This document shows positions 25,287 through 34,940 of a DNA stretch of 64,000 bases, one piece after another. The notes under the pieces are model-generated. The model saw nothing but the letters and a program-made list of their open reading frames with translations. It ran no database searches and was not told the DNA's origin. The stretch lies in contig CAYHQN010000001.1 in the NCBI GenBank assembly GCA_964358545.1, forward strand, positions 30,962 through 94,961. The letters run 5' to 3'. The stretch comes from CAINVV01 sp031432175 (GTDB taxonomy: Bacteria > Bacteroidota > Bacteroidia > Bacteroidales > Prolixibacteraceae). Position numbers and translations under genes: made by a program. Numbering within the stretch: position 1 is the first letter of the stretch; each line of letters opens with the position of its first letter.

Positions 25287-27104
25287 ATGAAAAAGATAGT
25301 ACGATATAGTTTAGCCTTATTATTGGCATTCAGCTCCAATTCCTGTAAAAATTGGATCGATGTGAATGTTAATCCGGATTATCCTACCAACGTGGTTGCC
25401 TCTGTATCATCCAGGCTTCCCTGGATACAGCACCATTACAATTACGGGTATGGTGCTGCCAGTACAAGAGCCGCTTTAATCACAGGGCAAATCACATCAA
25501 CCACATTTACCGGTACCAATGGGATTCTTCCTGCCTGGAATCCAACTAATGTCTTATCAACAACGCCTTACCAGCATTGGTTTGTTGGTTCAGCTGCCAA
25601 TCTGAGTGATCTAATGACCAAAGCAGAAGCTGAACAGGCGTGGCATTACATAGGTGCGGCTTACACAATCAGGGCGATGGGCTTTATGCTAATGCTCGAC
25701 TGGTATGGCGAAATGCCTTATACGGAATCATTATCTTCTATCCTTAATCCAGTTTACAGTGATGGTAAAACCATTTTTGAAGGATGTATTGCCGATTTGG
25801 ACAAAGCATTGGAGTACTTTCAGAAAACCCAACCTTCAGGAGCTACTCCTTTGTCAAAAGGCGATAGCTGGAACGGTGGGGATGTACAGAAATGGACCAA
25901 ACTGATTTATGGATTAAAGGCCAGATGGCTTAATAATCTTTCGAAAAAAACCATTTATAATCCAACGACAATTTTAGATGCAGTGTCAAAAGGGCCGCAA
26001 AATACGGCTGAAAGCACCATTATTCAGCATGTGAATGATCCTACTGATGTAATTGGCGATGTTCTCGTTGGCGACCCGCTTAAAACAGCCTATATTTTTG
26101 ATACGGCTGCATGGAGTGATTGGGCTCGCTTTACCAAATGGTATGTTGACCTACTCGAAAATTCGTACACGGGTGGTTCAGGGGTTATCGATCCACGGGC
26201 TGATAAAATGTTGCCATCTAATCAGCATTGGGAGAATGTGTTCAATCCCAGTACAAAAACCTATGTTCTTACACCAAAATTCATACGGACCAAAGGGGTT
26301 GATGTAATAAAAACCAACATCCGCCTAAACAAAGGTCCGATGTTGAGTAATTATTCGGCAACTACAAAGAAATGGTCTGTCACCAGCACCGATCCAAACC
26401 GAAAGGGAGACAGTATCTACGTAAACATCCGCGCGCTGTGTGGCAAAACTGGCGCTTTAACAAGCGAAAGCACATATGCATCTACAGATGGTACAATTCT
26501 ATCTACCGGTACTTTCTATTCACGTCCTGAATCTCCAACAGACGTGATGACTTACCACGAAATGTGTTTTATCAAAGCAGAGGTTATGTTTCGCCAGGGA
26601 AATAGTGCCGGAGCTTTAACTGCATACAAGGAAGGAATCAGGGCTCACATGCAAGCGATGAATACCAAACTGAAACAGTACGCCAGTTCAACAAACCCCG
26701 GTAAAAAAGCGATGAACGATGCCGATATCGAAACCTTTATCAGCAGCGCTGCCGTTGCTCAAACACCGGGCGAACTGACGATGGCCAAAATTATGCAACA
26801 GAAATTTATTGCCTTATCATTTACCCAACAAAATTGGAACGACATGAGACGTTTTAATTTCTCAGCCGGTAATATTGGTAGTTTTGGCGTTGTTTATCCG
26901 GGCTTTGACCACCCAATGGAGTTCAGCTCTGACGCTGGCACAAAAATCCCAGGAGCCAGCAAAACTGATATAAATTATTGGTTCCGGCGCATTGGTCAGT
27001 GTTCGCATGAAATCAATTATAATTCGGTCAACATGAAAGCCTCAAATCCGAAAGCATTCGATCTGGATATCTGGTCAGTTCCGGTATGGTGGGATCAGGA
27101 ATAG
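25287..27104 (+). CDS. SusD/RagB-like outer membrane lipoprotein (SusD-like_2 type)
   Basis: A 605-residue surface lipoprotein. The signal ends in FSSNSC, followed by KNWIDVNVNPDYPTNV, the usual start of the SusD-like_2 branch. The TPR-type helices and the C-terminal NWNDMRRFNF segment fit the family. SusD forms the lid over its SusC barrel and captures ligand; the partner is the gene ending 24 bp upstream. A strong terminator hairpin at 27170-27219 closes the transcription unit, making this the last gene of the first block. Confidence 0.93.
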   Translation: MKKIVRYSLALLLAFSSNSCKNWIDVNVNPDYPTNVVASVSSRLPWIQHHYNYGYGAASTRAALITGQITSTTFTGTNGILPAWNPTNVLSTTPYQHWFVGSAANLSDLMTKAEAEQAWHYIGAAYTIRAMGFMLMLDWYGEMPYTESLSSILNPVYSDGKTIFEGCIADLDKALEYFQKTQPSGATPLSKGDSWNGGDVQKWTKLIYGLKARWLNNLSKKTIYNPTTILDAVSKGPQNTAESTIIQHVNDPTDVIGDVLVGDPLKTAYIFDTAAWSDWARFTKWYVDLLENSYTGGSGVIDPRADKMLPSNQHWENVFNPSTKTYVLTPKFIRTKGVDVIKTNIRLNKGPMLSNYSATTKKWSVTSTDPNRKGDSIYVNIRALCGKTGALTSESTYASTDGTILSTGTFYSRPESPTDVMTYHEMCFIKAEVMFRQGNSAGALTAYKEGIRAHMQAMNTKLKQYASSTNPGKKAMNDADIETFISSAAVAQTPGELTMAKIMQQKFIALSFTQQNWNDMRRFNFSAGNIGSFGVVYPGFDHPMEFSSDAGTKIPGASKTDINYWFRRIGQCSHEINYNSVNMKASNPKAFDLDIWSVPVWWDQE

Positions 27105-27169
27105 TACCTTATTTCAGTATCTAGATTTTTATGTCGGATACGACCGTTTATTGAAATAAATTTTAATTC

Positions 27170-27219
27170 AAAAGGAAAGGTATTTGTTCTCAATATGGAA
27201 CAAAGCCTTTCCTTTTTTT
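27170..27219 (+). terminator. Rho-independent terminator after the first susCD pair
   Basis: The arm AAAAGGAAAGGTATTTGTTC (27170-27189) pairs with GAACAAAGCCTTTCCTTTT (from 27198) with one small mismatch region, and a T run follows. Confidence 0.85.
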
Positions 27220-27231
27220 AATAACCTGAAC

Positions 27232-27491
27232 TCGGCCAAAAGAAGAGGATTAGTATGATTTTGTATCGGCATCCAAGATTACGGAAGGATTACCTGATCA
27301 AGCCTGCTTCACCAGAGAGTTTCGGCTATTCATGTTATACCGGAATTTTTGTATGAATCGCTCCAAAATTCAGTTTTATATAGATTTTTTATCCAAAGGA
27401 TCATCCCTGTCAGAGAACACAAAAAGATAAGTAACCTAAATACCTGCACTGCATTTCAACGCGCTAGATACAAAAATTTGACAAAAAAATA
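27232..27491 (+). pseudogene. Decayed 3' end of a second NagZ-beta-lactamase fusion gene
   Basis: The sequence can be read, with frameshifts and stops, alongside the last 90 or so codons of the gene ending at 19218. KRRGLV-stop-F matches NRRGLGFD. LIKPASPESFGYSCYTGIF matches the intact PIKAASPESFGHSGYTGTF around the HxG motif. The tail GACAAAAAAATAA matches the intact stop region. Several stop codons interrupt it, so it is a remnant. It is followed directly by the duplicated downstream element. Confidence 0.8.
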
Positions 27492-27556
27492 AATTGGTAT
27501 TATATCTTACAAAAAACCTAAATAATGTAAAAAATTGTTATATTAGTACCCACTAA
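27480..27556 (+). repeat. Duplicated downstream element, copy 2
   Basis: This is nearly identical to 19206-19281, including TTGGTATTATATCTTACAAA, AATAATGTAAAAA and TTAGTACCCA. It is better conserved than the pseudogene next to it. It lies about 190 bp before the second SusC gene, as copy 1 lies about 150 bp before the NlpC/P60 gene. Confidence 0.75.
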
Positions 27557-27742
27557 GTTAACAAAAGTGAATTTTATAATTTCCAACAATTTGTTAACAA
27601 AGTTAATAATATCAAGTGGAAAGTTATCCTTGCAGACAAACAAGAACTGTGAACAGTGAAAAAACTACCTTGAAAGTTATTCCAGCAAATGAATTACTTA
27701 AATTGAATAAGCAGAATTACTTAAAACCAAAAACAAAATGAA
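27557..27742. promoter_or_regulatory. Leader region of the second susCD operon
   Basis: AT-rich non-coding sequence between the duplicated element and the SusC start. It should contain the promoter or a long 5' leader. No exact TAnnTTTG hexamer pair or operator palindrome could be fixed by eye. Confidence 0.3.
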
Positions 27743-30700
27743 ATGAAAAAAACATTAGCTCTCTTTTTCATTTTGTGCATGGTCATTCAGTTGACCTTCG
27801 CGCAAAAGCGAACACTCACCGGAACTGTTCGTGACAATGCAACCGGAGAACTTCTTGTAGGTGTTACCATTGTAGAAAAGGGGACATCTAACGGAACAAT
27901 AACGGATGCCAGCGGTAACTTCAAGATTTCGATTGCACCGGAATCATCAATTTCGGTCAGCTTTATTGGAATGAAAAGCAAAGATGTTAAACCAGGAAGG
28001 GTTACCAATATTACCATTGATCTTGAATCCGATATTTCGCAGGTTGAAGAGGTAGTGGTTATTGGATATGGCACACAGAAAAAAGCCAATCTTACAGGTT
28101 CAGTATCCACAGTTGATGTACAAAAAACATTGAAATCCAGACCTATAACTGACGTTGGTCGCGGACTTCAGGGATCAACTCCTGGTTTAATTATCACAAC
28201 TACTTCGGGTGCTATAGGAGCTGCCCCTACGATAACTATACGTGGAGTAACAGGATCTTTAAATTCATCTGCTACTCCTTTAATATTGCTGGACAACGTT
28301 CCTATACCCGATCTCAATTTTATAAATCCAGATGATATTGAGTCAATATCTGTATTAAAAGACGCGGCTTCTACAGCAATATACGGAGCTCGTGCGGCTT
28401 TTGGTGTTGTGCTGATCACTTCAAAGTCTGGGAAAAGAGATGAAAAAGTTAGAGTGAGTTATTCGAATAACTTCGCTTGGGCAACTCCCGCAAATCTTCC
28501 TGAAATGGCACCTGCCTGGCAAAGTGGGTTGGCTTATCTTACAGCAGCGCGTCATAATAATCCATCCACACAATATGTTGGTACAATTGGAGGTCTCCGG
28601 TACAACGACGATATCATTGCCAAGATGAAAACATGGTCTGAAACCTATGGTAAGGGAGAAGGATTATCCAGGGAAATGGAACGTGGACGTGACTTTGAGA
28701 TGTACGTAGGGTATATGGAGGCCTATCGTGATTGGGATATAGCTAATTTGTTCTTTAGTAAATGGACCCCACAACAGAATCAAAATTTCTCGGTAAGTGG
28801 TGGCTCAAAATCAACAAGTTACAGCATCAGTCTTGGCTACCTTGACCAAACCGGTATATTCAAAGCAAAACCAGATCAGTATAGCCGTTACAACGTGAAT
28901 GCCAACATTAATTCTGATGTTAACAAATGGCTGACGATCAGACTGAGGACTCAGCTATCAAAGACAGATTTTCAAACTCCTTTCTCTTTGAGTGGAGGTA
29001 CTTATACCCCATTATTTACTTTGTATCGCTGGCAACCGTCCTATCTTTATGGTACCTATAAAGGATTGCCTTTCCGTAATCCCGTTAACGAGTACGAACA
29101 GGCCAAATACCAAACAAAAGATATATGGTACAATCGCTATTCTATGGGTGCGACTCTAAAACCAATAAAAGGACTATCAGTGGATTTTGATTACACCTAT
29201 ATTACGAATCAGGAAGGCAATAATACAACTGGGGGAATACCATATGCATTGGATATTTACACAGCTCCAAATGCTGCAAACGTAGCCGATCCGACTACCA
29301 TGTACAAAGCATATACCACCTCCTATGATTATGTATCAGCCGATGATGCCCGTACAGAAGGTTATGTTATGAACAGTACTATCTCCTATGAGAAAACTAT
29401 TAAAGAGCATAGTTTCAAAATTATGGCAGGTACCAACATTGAGTCCTCAGAATACAAATATCATTGGTCCCAACGGAAAGGAGTACTGGATTATACCCAT
29501 CCCGAGATAGCCCTTGCAACAGGTGATCAGTTTGTAGCCGGTTCTCATTCAAAATCTGCAATTTCCGGATTCTTCGGGCGTTTTAATTATGTATATAAAG
29601 ATCGTTATCTTTTTGAGTTTAATGGTCGATATGATGGAACATCCAAATTCTTTGGTGAAAATCAATGGGGTTTCTTCCCATCCGTATCTGTTGGATACCG
29701 TATCACAGAGGAACCATTCATGAAATCTTTGAAGCCTTATATTACTTCCTTAAAACCTAGAGCATCATGGGGTAGGGTAGGGAATCAGGATGTCCCATCC
29801 GGACAGTTTTTGTCAAATATCGGTGTAGGAACATCTTCCTGGTTAATTGGCAACAAAAATACCTCTTATGCGGGAGTTCCAACCACCCTGAATCCTGTAT
29901 TAACCTGGGAAACTGTTCAAACATTGGACTTTGGAGCTGATGCCCGCTTATTTAATGATAAAATGGGTATTAATTTCGACTGGTTTCAACGGAAGACACT
30001 TAATATGTTAGGTGCAGGACAGGTTGTTCCCAGCTCTTTCGGAGGATCCTCACCAATGGTAAATTACGGTGAATTGACTACAAATGGTTTTGAAATTGCC
30101 ATTGATTACAACCATACCTTTAAGAATGATCTGCACATTTTATTATCTGCCAGTTTATCTGATTACAGTACCAAAATAACGAAGTTTGCTTCAGCGTCTG
30201 ACCCCAACGTATACAACAATTATGAAGGGAAAACAATTGGGGAAATTTGGGGTTATACCACTGACAGACTTTTTCAGGTCTCTGATTTTGATCTGAATAC
30301 TACTACCAATAAATATGTTTTGAAGGCGGATTTGCCCGCTCAGACCTTGCTCGAAAGCAGTAGTTTTACTTTTGCCCCTGGTGATGTGAAGTATATAGAC
30401 ATGAACGGTGATAACAAAATTGGATACGGGATCAATACCCTAAGCGATCACGGAGATTTATCCGTTATTGGAAATTCACAACCTCGCTATCTGTATGGAT
30501 TGCGTGTTAATGCTGATTGGAAGGGCTTTGATGTCGATGTATTCTTTCAAGGCGTAGGTTCCAGAAAATACTGGGCTACTGGAAATACTGCAATTCCGGG
30601 TTGGGATGCATCTGAAGCATGGTATGCACACCAAATGGATTATTGGACTACCGATAATACTACTGCCTATTACCCACGTCCTTCGAATTTAGCACAGGGA

Positions 30701-30991
30701 GGAAGTCGTTATAACTTCCAGACTCAAACTAAATATTTATTGAATATGGCCTATTGCAGGTTGAAGAATGTAACTCTGGGTTATTCTCTTTCTCCTAAAA
30801 TTGCGAAAATGGTCTATGTCCAAAAATTCAGGGTTTATGTTAGTGGAGAAAATCTATTCGAAATTGATGGCCTGGGTAATGTCCCGCTCGATCCAGAAAC
30901 CGGATTGCAAAGTACTGCTGACTCCCGTATGTTTGGACGTGGTTATCCATACCGCAGGACCTTTTCATTTGGAGTTCAATTAACCTTTTAG
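27743..30991 (+). CDS. SusC/RagA TonB-linked outer membrane transporter (second pair)
   Basis: A 1082-residue SusC protein with a signal peptide ending FAQ. The carboxypeptidase-regulatory-like domain reads RTLTGTVRDNATGELLVGV, followed by the TonB-box-like VEEVVVIGYGTQKK, a plug domain (GRGLQGSTPGLIITT, ATPLILLDNVP, ESISVLKDAASTAIYGARAAFGV) and a barrel ending FGVQLTF. Its first 60 residues resemble those of the SusC at 22110 closely, while the barrel differs, so the cargo is probably different. It pairs with the SusD gene 24 bp downstream. The upstream 640 bp hold a terminator, a nagZ remnant and a duplicated element. Confidence 0.95.
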   Translation: MKKTLALFFILCMVIQLTFAQKRTLTGTVRDNATGELLVGVTIVEKGTSNGTITDASGNFKISIAPESSISVSFIGMKSKDVKPGRVTNITIDLESDISQVEEVVVIGYGTQKKANLTGSVSTVDVQKTLKSRPITDVGRGLQGSTPGLIITTTSGAIGAAPTITIRGVTGSLNSSATPLILLDNVPIPDLNFINPDDIESISVLKDAASTAIYGARAAFGVVLITSKSGKRDEKVRVSYSNNFAWATPANLPEMAPAWQSGLAYLTAARHNNPSTQYVGTIGGLRYNDDIIAKMKTWSETYGKGEGLSREMERGRDFEMYVGYMEAYRDWDIANLFFSKWTPQQNQNFSVSGGSKSTSYSISLGYLDQTGIFKAKPDQYSRYNVNANINSDVNKWLTIRLRTQLSKTDFQTPFSLSGGTYTPLFTLYRWQPSYLYGTYKGLPFRNPVNEYEQAKYQTKDIWYNRYSMGATLKPIKGLSVDFDYTYITNQEGNNTTGGIPYALDIYTAPNAANVADPTTMYKAYTTSYDYVSADDARTEGYVMNSTISYEKTIKEHSFKIMAGTNIESSEYKYHWSQRKGVLDYTHPEIALATGDQFVAGSHSKSAISGFFGRFNYVYKDRYLFEFNGRYDGTSKFFGENQWGFFPSVSVGYRITEEPFMKSLKPYITSLKPRASWGRVGNQDVPSGQFLSNIGVGTSSWLIGNKNTSYAGVPTTLNPVLTWETVQTLDFGADARLFNDKMGINFDWFQRKTLNMLGAGQVVPSSFGGSSPMVNYGELTTNGFEIAIDYNHTFKNDLHILLSASLSDYSTKITKFASASDPNVYNNYEGKTIGEIWGYTTDRLFQVSDFDLNTTTNKYVLKADLPAQTLLESSSFTFAPGDVKYIDMNGDNKIGYGINTLSDHGDLSVIGNSQPRYLYGLRVNADWKGFDVDVFFQGVGSRKYWATGNTAIPGWDASEAWYAHQMDYWTTDNTTAYYPRPSNLAQGGSRYNFQTQTKYLLNMAYCRLKNVTLGYSLSPKIAKMVYVQKFRVYVSGENLFEIDGLGNVPLDPETGLQSTADSRMFGRGYPYRRTFSFGVQLTF

Positions 30992-31015
30992 CAAAAAACT
31001 AAAATAGATATTATC

Positions 31016-32833
31016 ATGAAAAGAATATTACTTATACTAACTCTTACGACGCTTTTTGCGACGAGTTGTTCGGATTTTCTGGACAAGCCACCTCTTTCTA
31101 CACTAACCGATGATGGATTCTGGGTCTCCGAATCGAATGTACGTTTGTATGCTCAAAACTGCTACACTGACTATTTTACAGGATATGGCAGCGGTTGGAC
31201 CTGGGGTAAGTTTTTCTCCGGGGAGACATTCAATGATGATTTTACTACTTTGGGGGCATGGACAAAAACTACACCAGCGACCAGTTCCGCCTGGACATTT
31301 ACATATGTCCGAAAGGTCAATATCTTAACCGACCGGCTTGAACGTGTTCAGATGTCCGATGCTGCAAAGAATCACTGGAGGGGAATTGCCCGTATGTTCA
31401 GGGCTTTGGAATATTCCGATATGGCCCAAAAATTTGGCGATGTTCCATGGTATGATACCCCATTGGATATTGCAGATAATGCTGCATTGTACAAAAAACG
31501 CGATCCACTGGCAACAATTGTTCAAAAAATTATTGACGATTTTGAATTTGCTGCTGCAAATGTCAGACTAACAGATGGTGCACTTCAGGTAAATCGTGCT
31601 ACAGTTCTAGGCCTTATGGCAGACAGGTTACTCTATTTCGGCACTTATTTGAAATACAATCTAAACAATACAGCTCTGGCAAAAACTTGCCTTGAAAGAT
31701 CAAAATGGGCTGCAGGTCAAATTATTGACGGTGTTGTTGGAAACTATTCAATTGAGAATAATTACAGGGCTATTTTCTCTTCTAAAGACCTTACAAGCAA
31801 CAAGGAGGTTATCTTCTTCCGCCAATATGAAACGGCCATGACTACTCATTGTTTGATGAGTTATGTTAATAGGGAACCTCAGACAGGCATGTCAAAAGCC
31901 GCCTTTGAATCATACCTTAGCATTGATGGTCTGCCTATTAAACAATCTCCATTGTACAGTTATGCTTCTGACAATGGTAAAAGACGTTTTAAAGTTGCTT
32001 ATCAGAACCGTGACCCTCGCTTGAATTACACAGTTGTTGATTCTCTCCGAATCAACGGTATTCACAGTGCATACAGCACCTCCGGAATATGTATCTGGAA
32101 GTTCCTGGATGCAACAGCAAATCCGGGCGACTTGACTTCATTAAGCAATGTAAATGTTACGGATGCGCCAATTATGAGGCTGGGTGAAGTAATGGTGAAC
32201 TATATTGAAGCAGCTGTAGAACTTGGTACTGTTGGAGGTTTGGCCGTTACTCAGGCAGATTTTGATAAAACAATCAACAAATTACGTACAAGGACATTCA
32301 ACGGGAAGAGATTGCCCAATGTAACTTTAGCAGGTAATAGTCTGTCGGTTAATGGCATAATCATTGACGATCCGGATCGGGATCCATCGGTAAGTCCATT
32401 GTTGTGGGAGGTTCGTCGCGAACGTCGCATCGAATGCATGATGGAAGGCAAGCGGAATACCGATTTGCGCAGATGGAAGAAATATGATTACCTGAAAGCT
32501 GATAAATCCAATGTTAATACTTTCCAAAATCCAAACGATTTATGTCTGGGCGCCTGGGTTGCCAAAGCAGATTATCCTGCCTCAACAAAATGGGCGACAA
32601 TAACCACGAAGCTTTGGGATCCTGCTGCTCCAAAAAATCCAACTGCAAATTATGTTCCTCCTATAGTTGGAGGGTATATTTTTGGCATCTGGTCAATTAC
32701 ATCTGCTCAAAATAGAGACTGGATTAGCGGAGATCCATTTTACGAAAGACAATACTTAAATCCTGTACCTCTTGGTCAGATCAAGTTGTATCAGGATCAG
32801 GGCATCGAATTAACACAGAATCCGGGCTGGTAA
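31016..32833 (+). CDS. SusD/RagB outer membrane lipoprotein (second pair)
   Basis: A 605-residue lipoprotein whose signal ends in LFATSC, followed by SDFLDKPPLSTLTDDGFW, the standard N-terminus of the RagB/SusD family. The C-terminal LWEVRRERRIECMMEGKRNTD motif and the late segment NPVPLGQIKLYQDQGIELTQNPGW are typical. It is the ligand-binding partner of the SusC encoded just upstream. A terminator at 32870-32908 ends the unit. Cargo cannot be deduced; the metallophosphoesterase that follows has its own unit. Confidence 0.95.
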   Translation: MKRILLILTLTTLFATSCSDFLDKPPLSTLTDDGFWVSESNVRLYAQNCYTDYFTGYGSGWTWGKFFSGETFNDDFTTLGAWTKTTPATSSAWTFTYVRKVNILTDRLERVQMSDAAKNHWRGIARMFRALEYSDMAQKFGDVPWYDTPLDIADNAALYKKRDPLATIVQKIIDDFEFAAANVRLTDGALQVNRATVLGLMADRLLYFGTYLKYNLNNTALAKTCLERSKWAAGQIIDGVVGNYSIENNYRAIFSSKDLTSNKEVIFFRQYETAMTTHCLMSYVNREPQTGMSKAAFESYLSIDGLPIKQSPLYSYASDNGKRRFKVAYQNRDPRLNYTVVDSLRINGIHSAYSTSGICIWKFLDATANPGDLTSLSNVNVTDAPIMRLGEVMVNYIEAAVELGTVGGLAVTQADFDKTINKLRTRTFNGKRLPNVTLAGNSLSVNGIIIDDPDRDPSVSPLLWEVRRERRIECMMEGKRNTDLRRWKKYDYLKADKSNVNTFQNPNDLCLGAWVAKADYPASTKWATITTKLWDPAAPKNPTANYVPPIVGGYIFGIWSITSAQNRDWISGDPFYERQYLNPVPLGQIKLYQDQGIELTQNPGW

Positions 32834-32869
32834 AAACTGCCCTAAATTATTCTAAGCTGTAATTGATTT

Positions 32870-32908
32870 AAAAGGGAGGATTTGCTTGCAGACCTCCCTT
32901 TTGTTTTA
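32870..32908 (+). terminator. Rho-independent terminator after the second susCD pair
   Basis: AAAAGGGAGG (32870-32879) pairs with CCTCCCTTTT (32893-32902) over a 13-nt loop, followed by GTTTTA. Confidence 0.85.
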
Positions 32909-33068
32909 TGTATACCTGCAGCTAAAAACCTGACAGTACTTTTCTGCAATAAAACTGTTCGCTTTCAATTACATTTTAATGCAATTCTATCCTGTTTTTG
33001 AGGATACCTGTGATTCAGTTATTAAATTACTATTAATGAAAGCTGTAATATTTGTTTTCTACAAAACA

Positions 33069-34940
33069 ATGAAAATACTTTTATCACTTTGTCTTATTTT
33101 ATTACAAATTGGAATTGTTTCCGCCCAGATACTCCACTTTGCACACGTTACAGACACCCATGTCGGAAGTCAATCTGCTGCTGAAGATCTCTCTGCCACT
33201 GTGAACGATATTAACCAGCAAGCTGATATTGATTTTGTATTATTTACGGGAGATATCACCGAGTTCGGGTCTGATGAGGAGCTGATGCAAGCCCGGAAGA
33301 TCATTGAACGGCTTAATAAACCCTGGTACATAACACCCGGAAACCACGACTCCAAATGGTCGGAGAGCGGAAACAACAGCTTTGTCACCACCTTCGGGTC
33401 GGAAAGATTCTCTTTCGAGAAGAACGGGTACCTATTTATTGGTACTGCCTCTGGTCCCAACATGAGAATGGCGCCCGGGCTTGTACCCCAAGAACAGCTG
33501 GTTTTTCTGGATTCTGTTCTGGTTCATCGAAAAATCAGGGATGAACCAGTCATCTTTGTGAACCATTATCCTCTCGATGAATCACTGGCAAACTGGTACA
33601 AAGTAATTGATCTGCTCAAAACAGCGAATATTCAGGCAACCTTGCTCGGACACGGTCACACCAACCGCCTGTACCATTTTGAGGGAATTCCGGGTATCAT
33701 GGGACGATCAAATTTGCAGACAAAAAAAGCGGAAGTGGGCTACAACCTGGTCACCATCAAACAAGATACCATGTATTATGCAGAACGGCTCTCCTCCGGT
33801 AAAACCCTTCCGGTTTGGTGCAAAGTGCCAGTCGGGGCAAACCCCCGTGGTAACCATTCTTCCGGAAACATCAATGTTACCGTTCCCTCCACATCTTTCC
33901 CAAGACCCGATTATTCGATGAATCAAAAGTATCCAAACATCAGGGCCATATGGAATATTCAGGAAATGAGCGACATTGGTTCAGGAATCTCCGCTCGTAA
34001 AAATAGAGCCGTTTATGCCAATACTGCAGGTGATATAGTTGCTGTTGACCTGAGTTCCGGTACAAAAATCTGGAGTTATCCTACCGGAGGAAAAATCTAC
34101 TCCACACCTGCGATCGATGGGAACAGGGTGGTTTGCGCTTCAACCGATCACAACATCTATTGTCTGGACCTTCAATCAGGCAAGCTGATCTGGATGCATC
34201 CTACCATTAAGCCTATCGTTGCATGCCCTGCCATCGAAGCAAACCGTGTTTACATCGGCTCCTCAGACGGATCGTTCCGATGCCTCAACCTTTCTGACGG
34301 GAAACTTGTCTGGAAATTCGACAGTGTAAAGAATTTCGTGGAGTGTAAACCACTTATCCTGAAAAATCATGTTTGTTTTGGCTCGTGGGGCAACACCTTC
34401 TATTCACTGGATAAAAAAACCGGAAATCTTATTTGGAAAAGGGAGAAACAGAGCAACAGGATGCTTTCGCCGGCAGCTGTCTGGCCGGTTGCTGCCCACG
34501 GGAAAATCTTTTTGGTTGCCCCCGACCGCCACATGACCGCTTTGGACGAAAATACCGGCGAAGAGATCTGGGATTCCGGCAAATACTCCTGCCGCGAATC
34601 GATTGGGATCTCCGCCAACGACAATCTTGTCTTCATAAAGAATATGATGGAAGGAAATGTAGACGCATTTTTCACTACCAAAGCAAACCAGGAACTGGCT
34701 TGGGAATGCAAAGCAGATCTGGGATACGAAATCGCCCCGTCTCCCCTCGTCGAATACGGGAAGTTCTTGTATATCCCAACCACTTCTGGTGTAGTCGTGG
34801 CCATCGACACAAAGACACACCAGATAGCCTGGAAACACAAAATCTGCAATGCCCTGATCAATTCGGTACTACCGATCGGAAAAGGAAGAATTCTGGTAAG
34901 TACGATGGATGGGCAGGTTGTTTGCCTTTCAGTAGAATGA
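33069..34940 (+). CDS. Secreted metallophosphoesterase with PQQ-type beta-propeller
   Basis: The start is set at the ATG 33069, which gives the signal peptide MKILLSLCLILLQIGIVSAQ; the frame is open from 32979. Residues about 20-260 carry the calcineurin-like metallophosphatase blocks: VTDTHVG, LFTGDITEFG, TPGNHDSKW, VNHYPL and GHGHTN. From about residue 330 to the end, repeated units such as GDIVAVDLSSGTKIWSYPT and GNLIWKRE form a PQQ-like (PQQ_2) propeller. The protein should be periplasmic or on the surface. The substrate is unknown: phosphodiesters or sugar phosphates are both possible. It follows the susCD operon at 235 bp and may belong to the same use system. Confidence 0.85.
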   Translation: MKILLSLCLILLQIGIVSAQILHFAHVTDTHVGSQSAAEDLSATVNDINQQADIDFVLFTGDITEFGSDEELMQARKIIERLNKPWYITPGNHDSKWSESGNNSFVTTFGSERFSFEKNGYLFIGTASGPNMRMAPGLVPQEQLVFLDSVLVHRKIRDEPVIFVNHYPLDESLANWYKVIDLLKTANIQATLLGHGHTNRLYHFEGIPGIMGRSNLQTKKAEVGYNLVTIKQDTMYYAERLSSGKTLPVWCKVPVGANPRGNHSSGNINVTVPSTSFPRPDYSMNQKYPNIRAIWNIQEMSDIGSGISARKNRAVYANTAGDIVAVDLSSGTKIWSYPTGGKIYSTPAIDGNRVVCASTDHNIYCLDLQSGKLIWMHPTIKPIVACPAIEANRVYIGSSDGSFRCLNLSDGKLVWKFDSVKNFVECKPLILKNHVCFGSWGNTFYSLDKKTGNLIWKREKQSNRMLSPAAVWPVAAHGKIFLVAPDRHMTALDENTGEEIWDSGKYSCRESIGISANDNLVFIKNMMEGNVDAFFTTKANQELAWECKADLGYEIAPSPLVEYGKFLYIPTTSGVVVAIDTKTHQIAWKHKICNALINSVLPIGKGRILVSTMDGQVVCLSVE

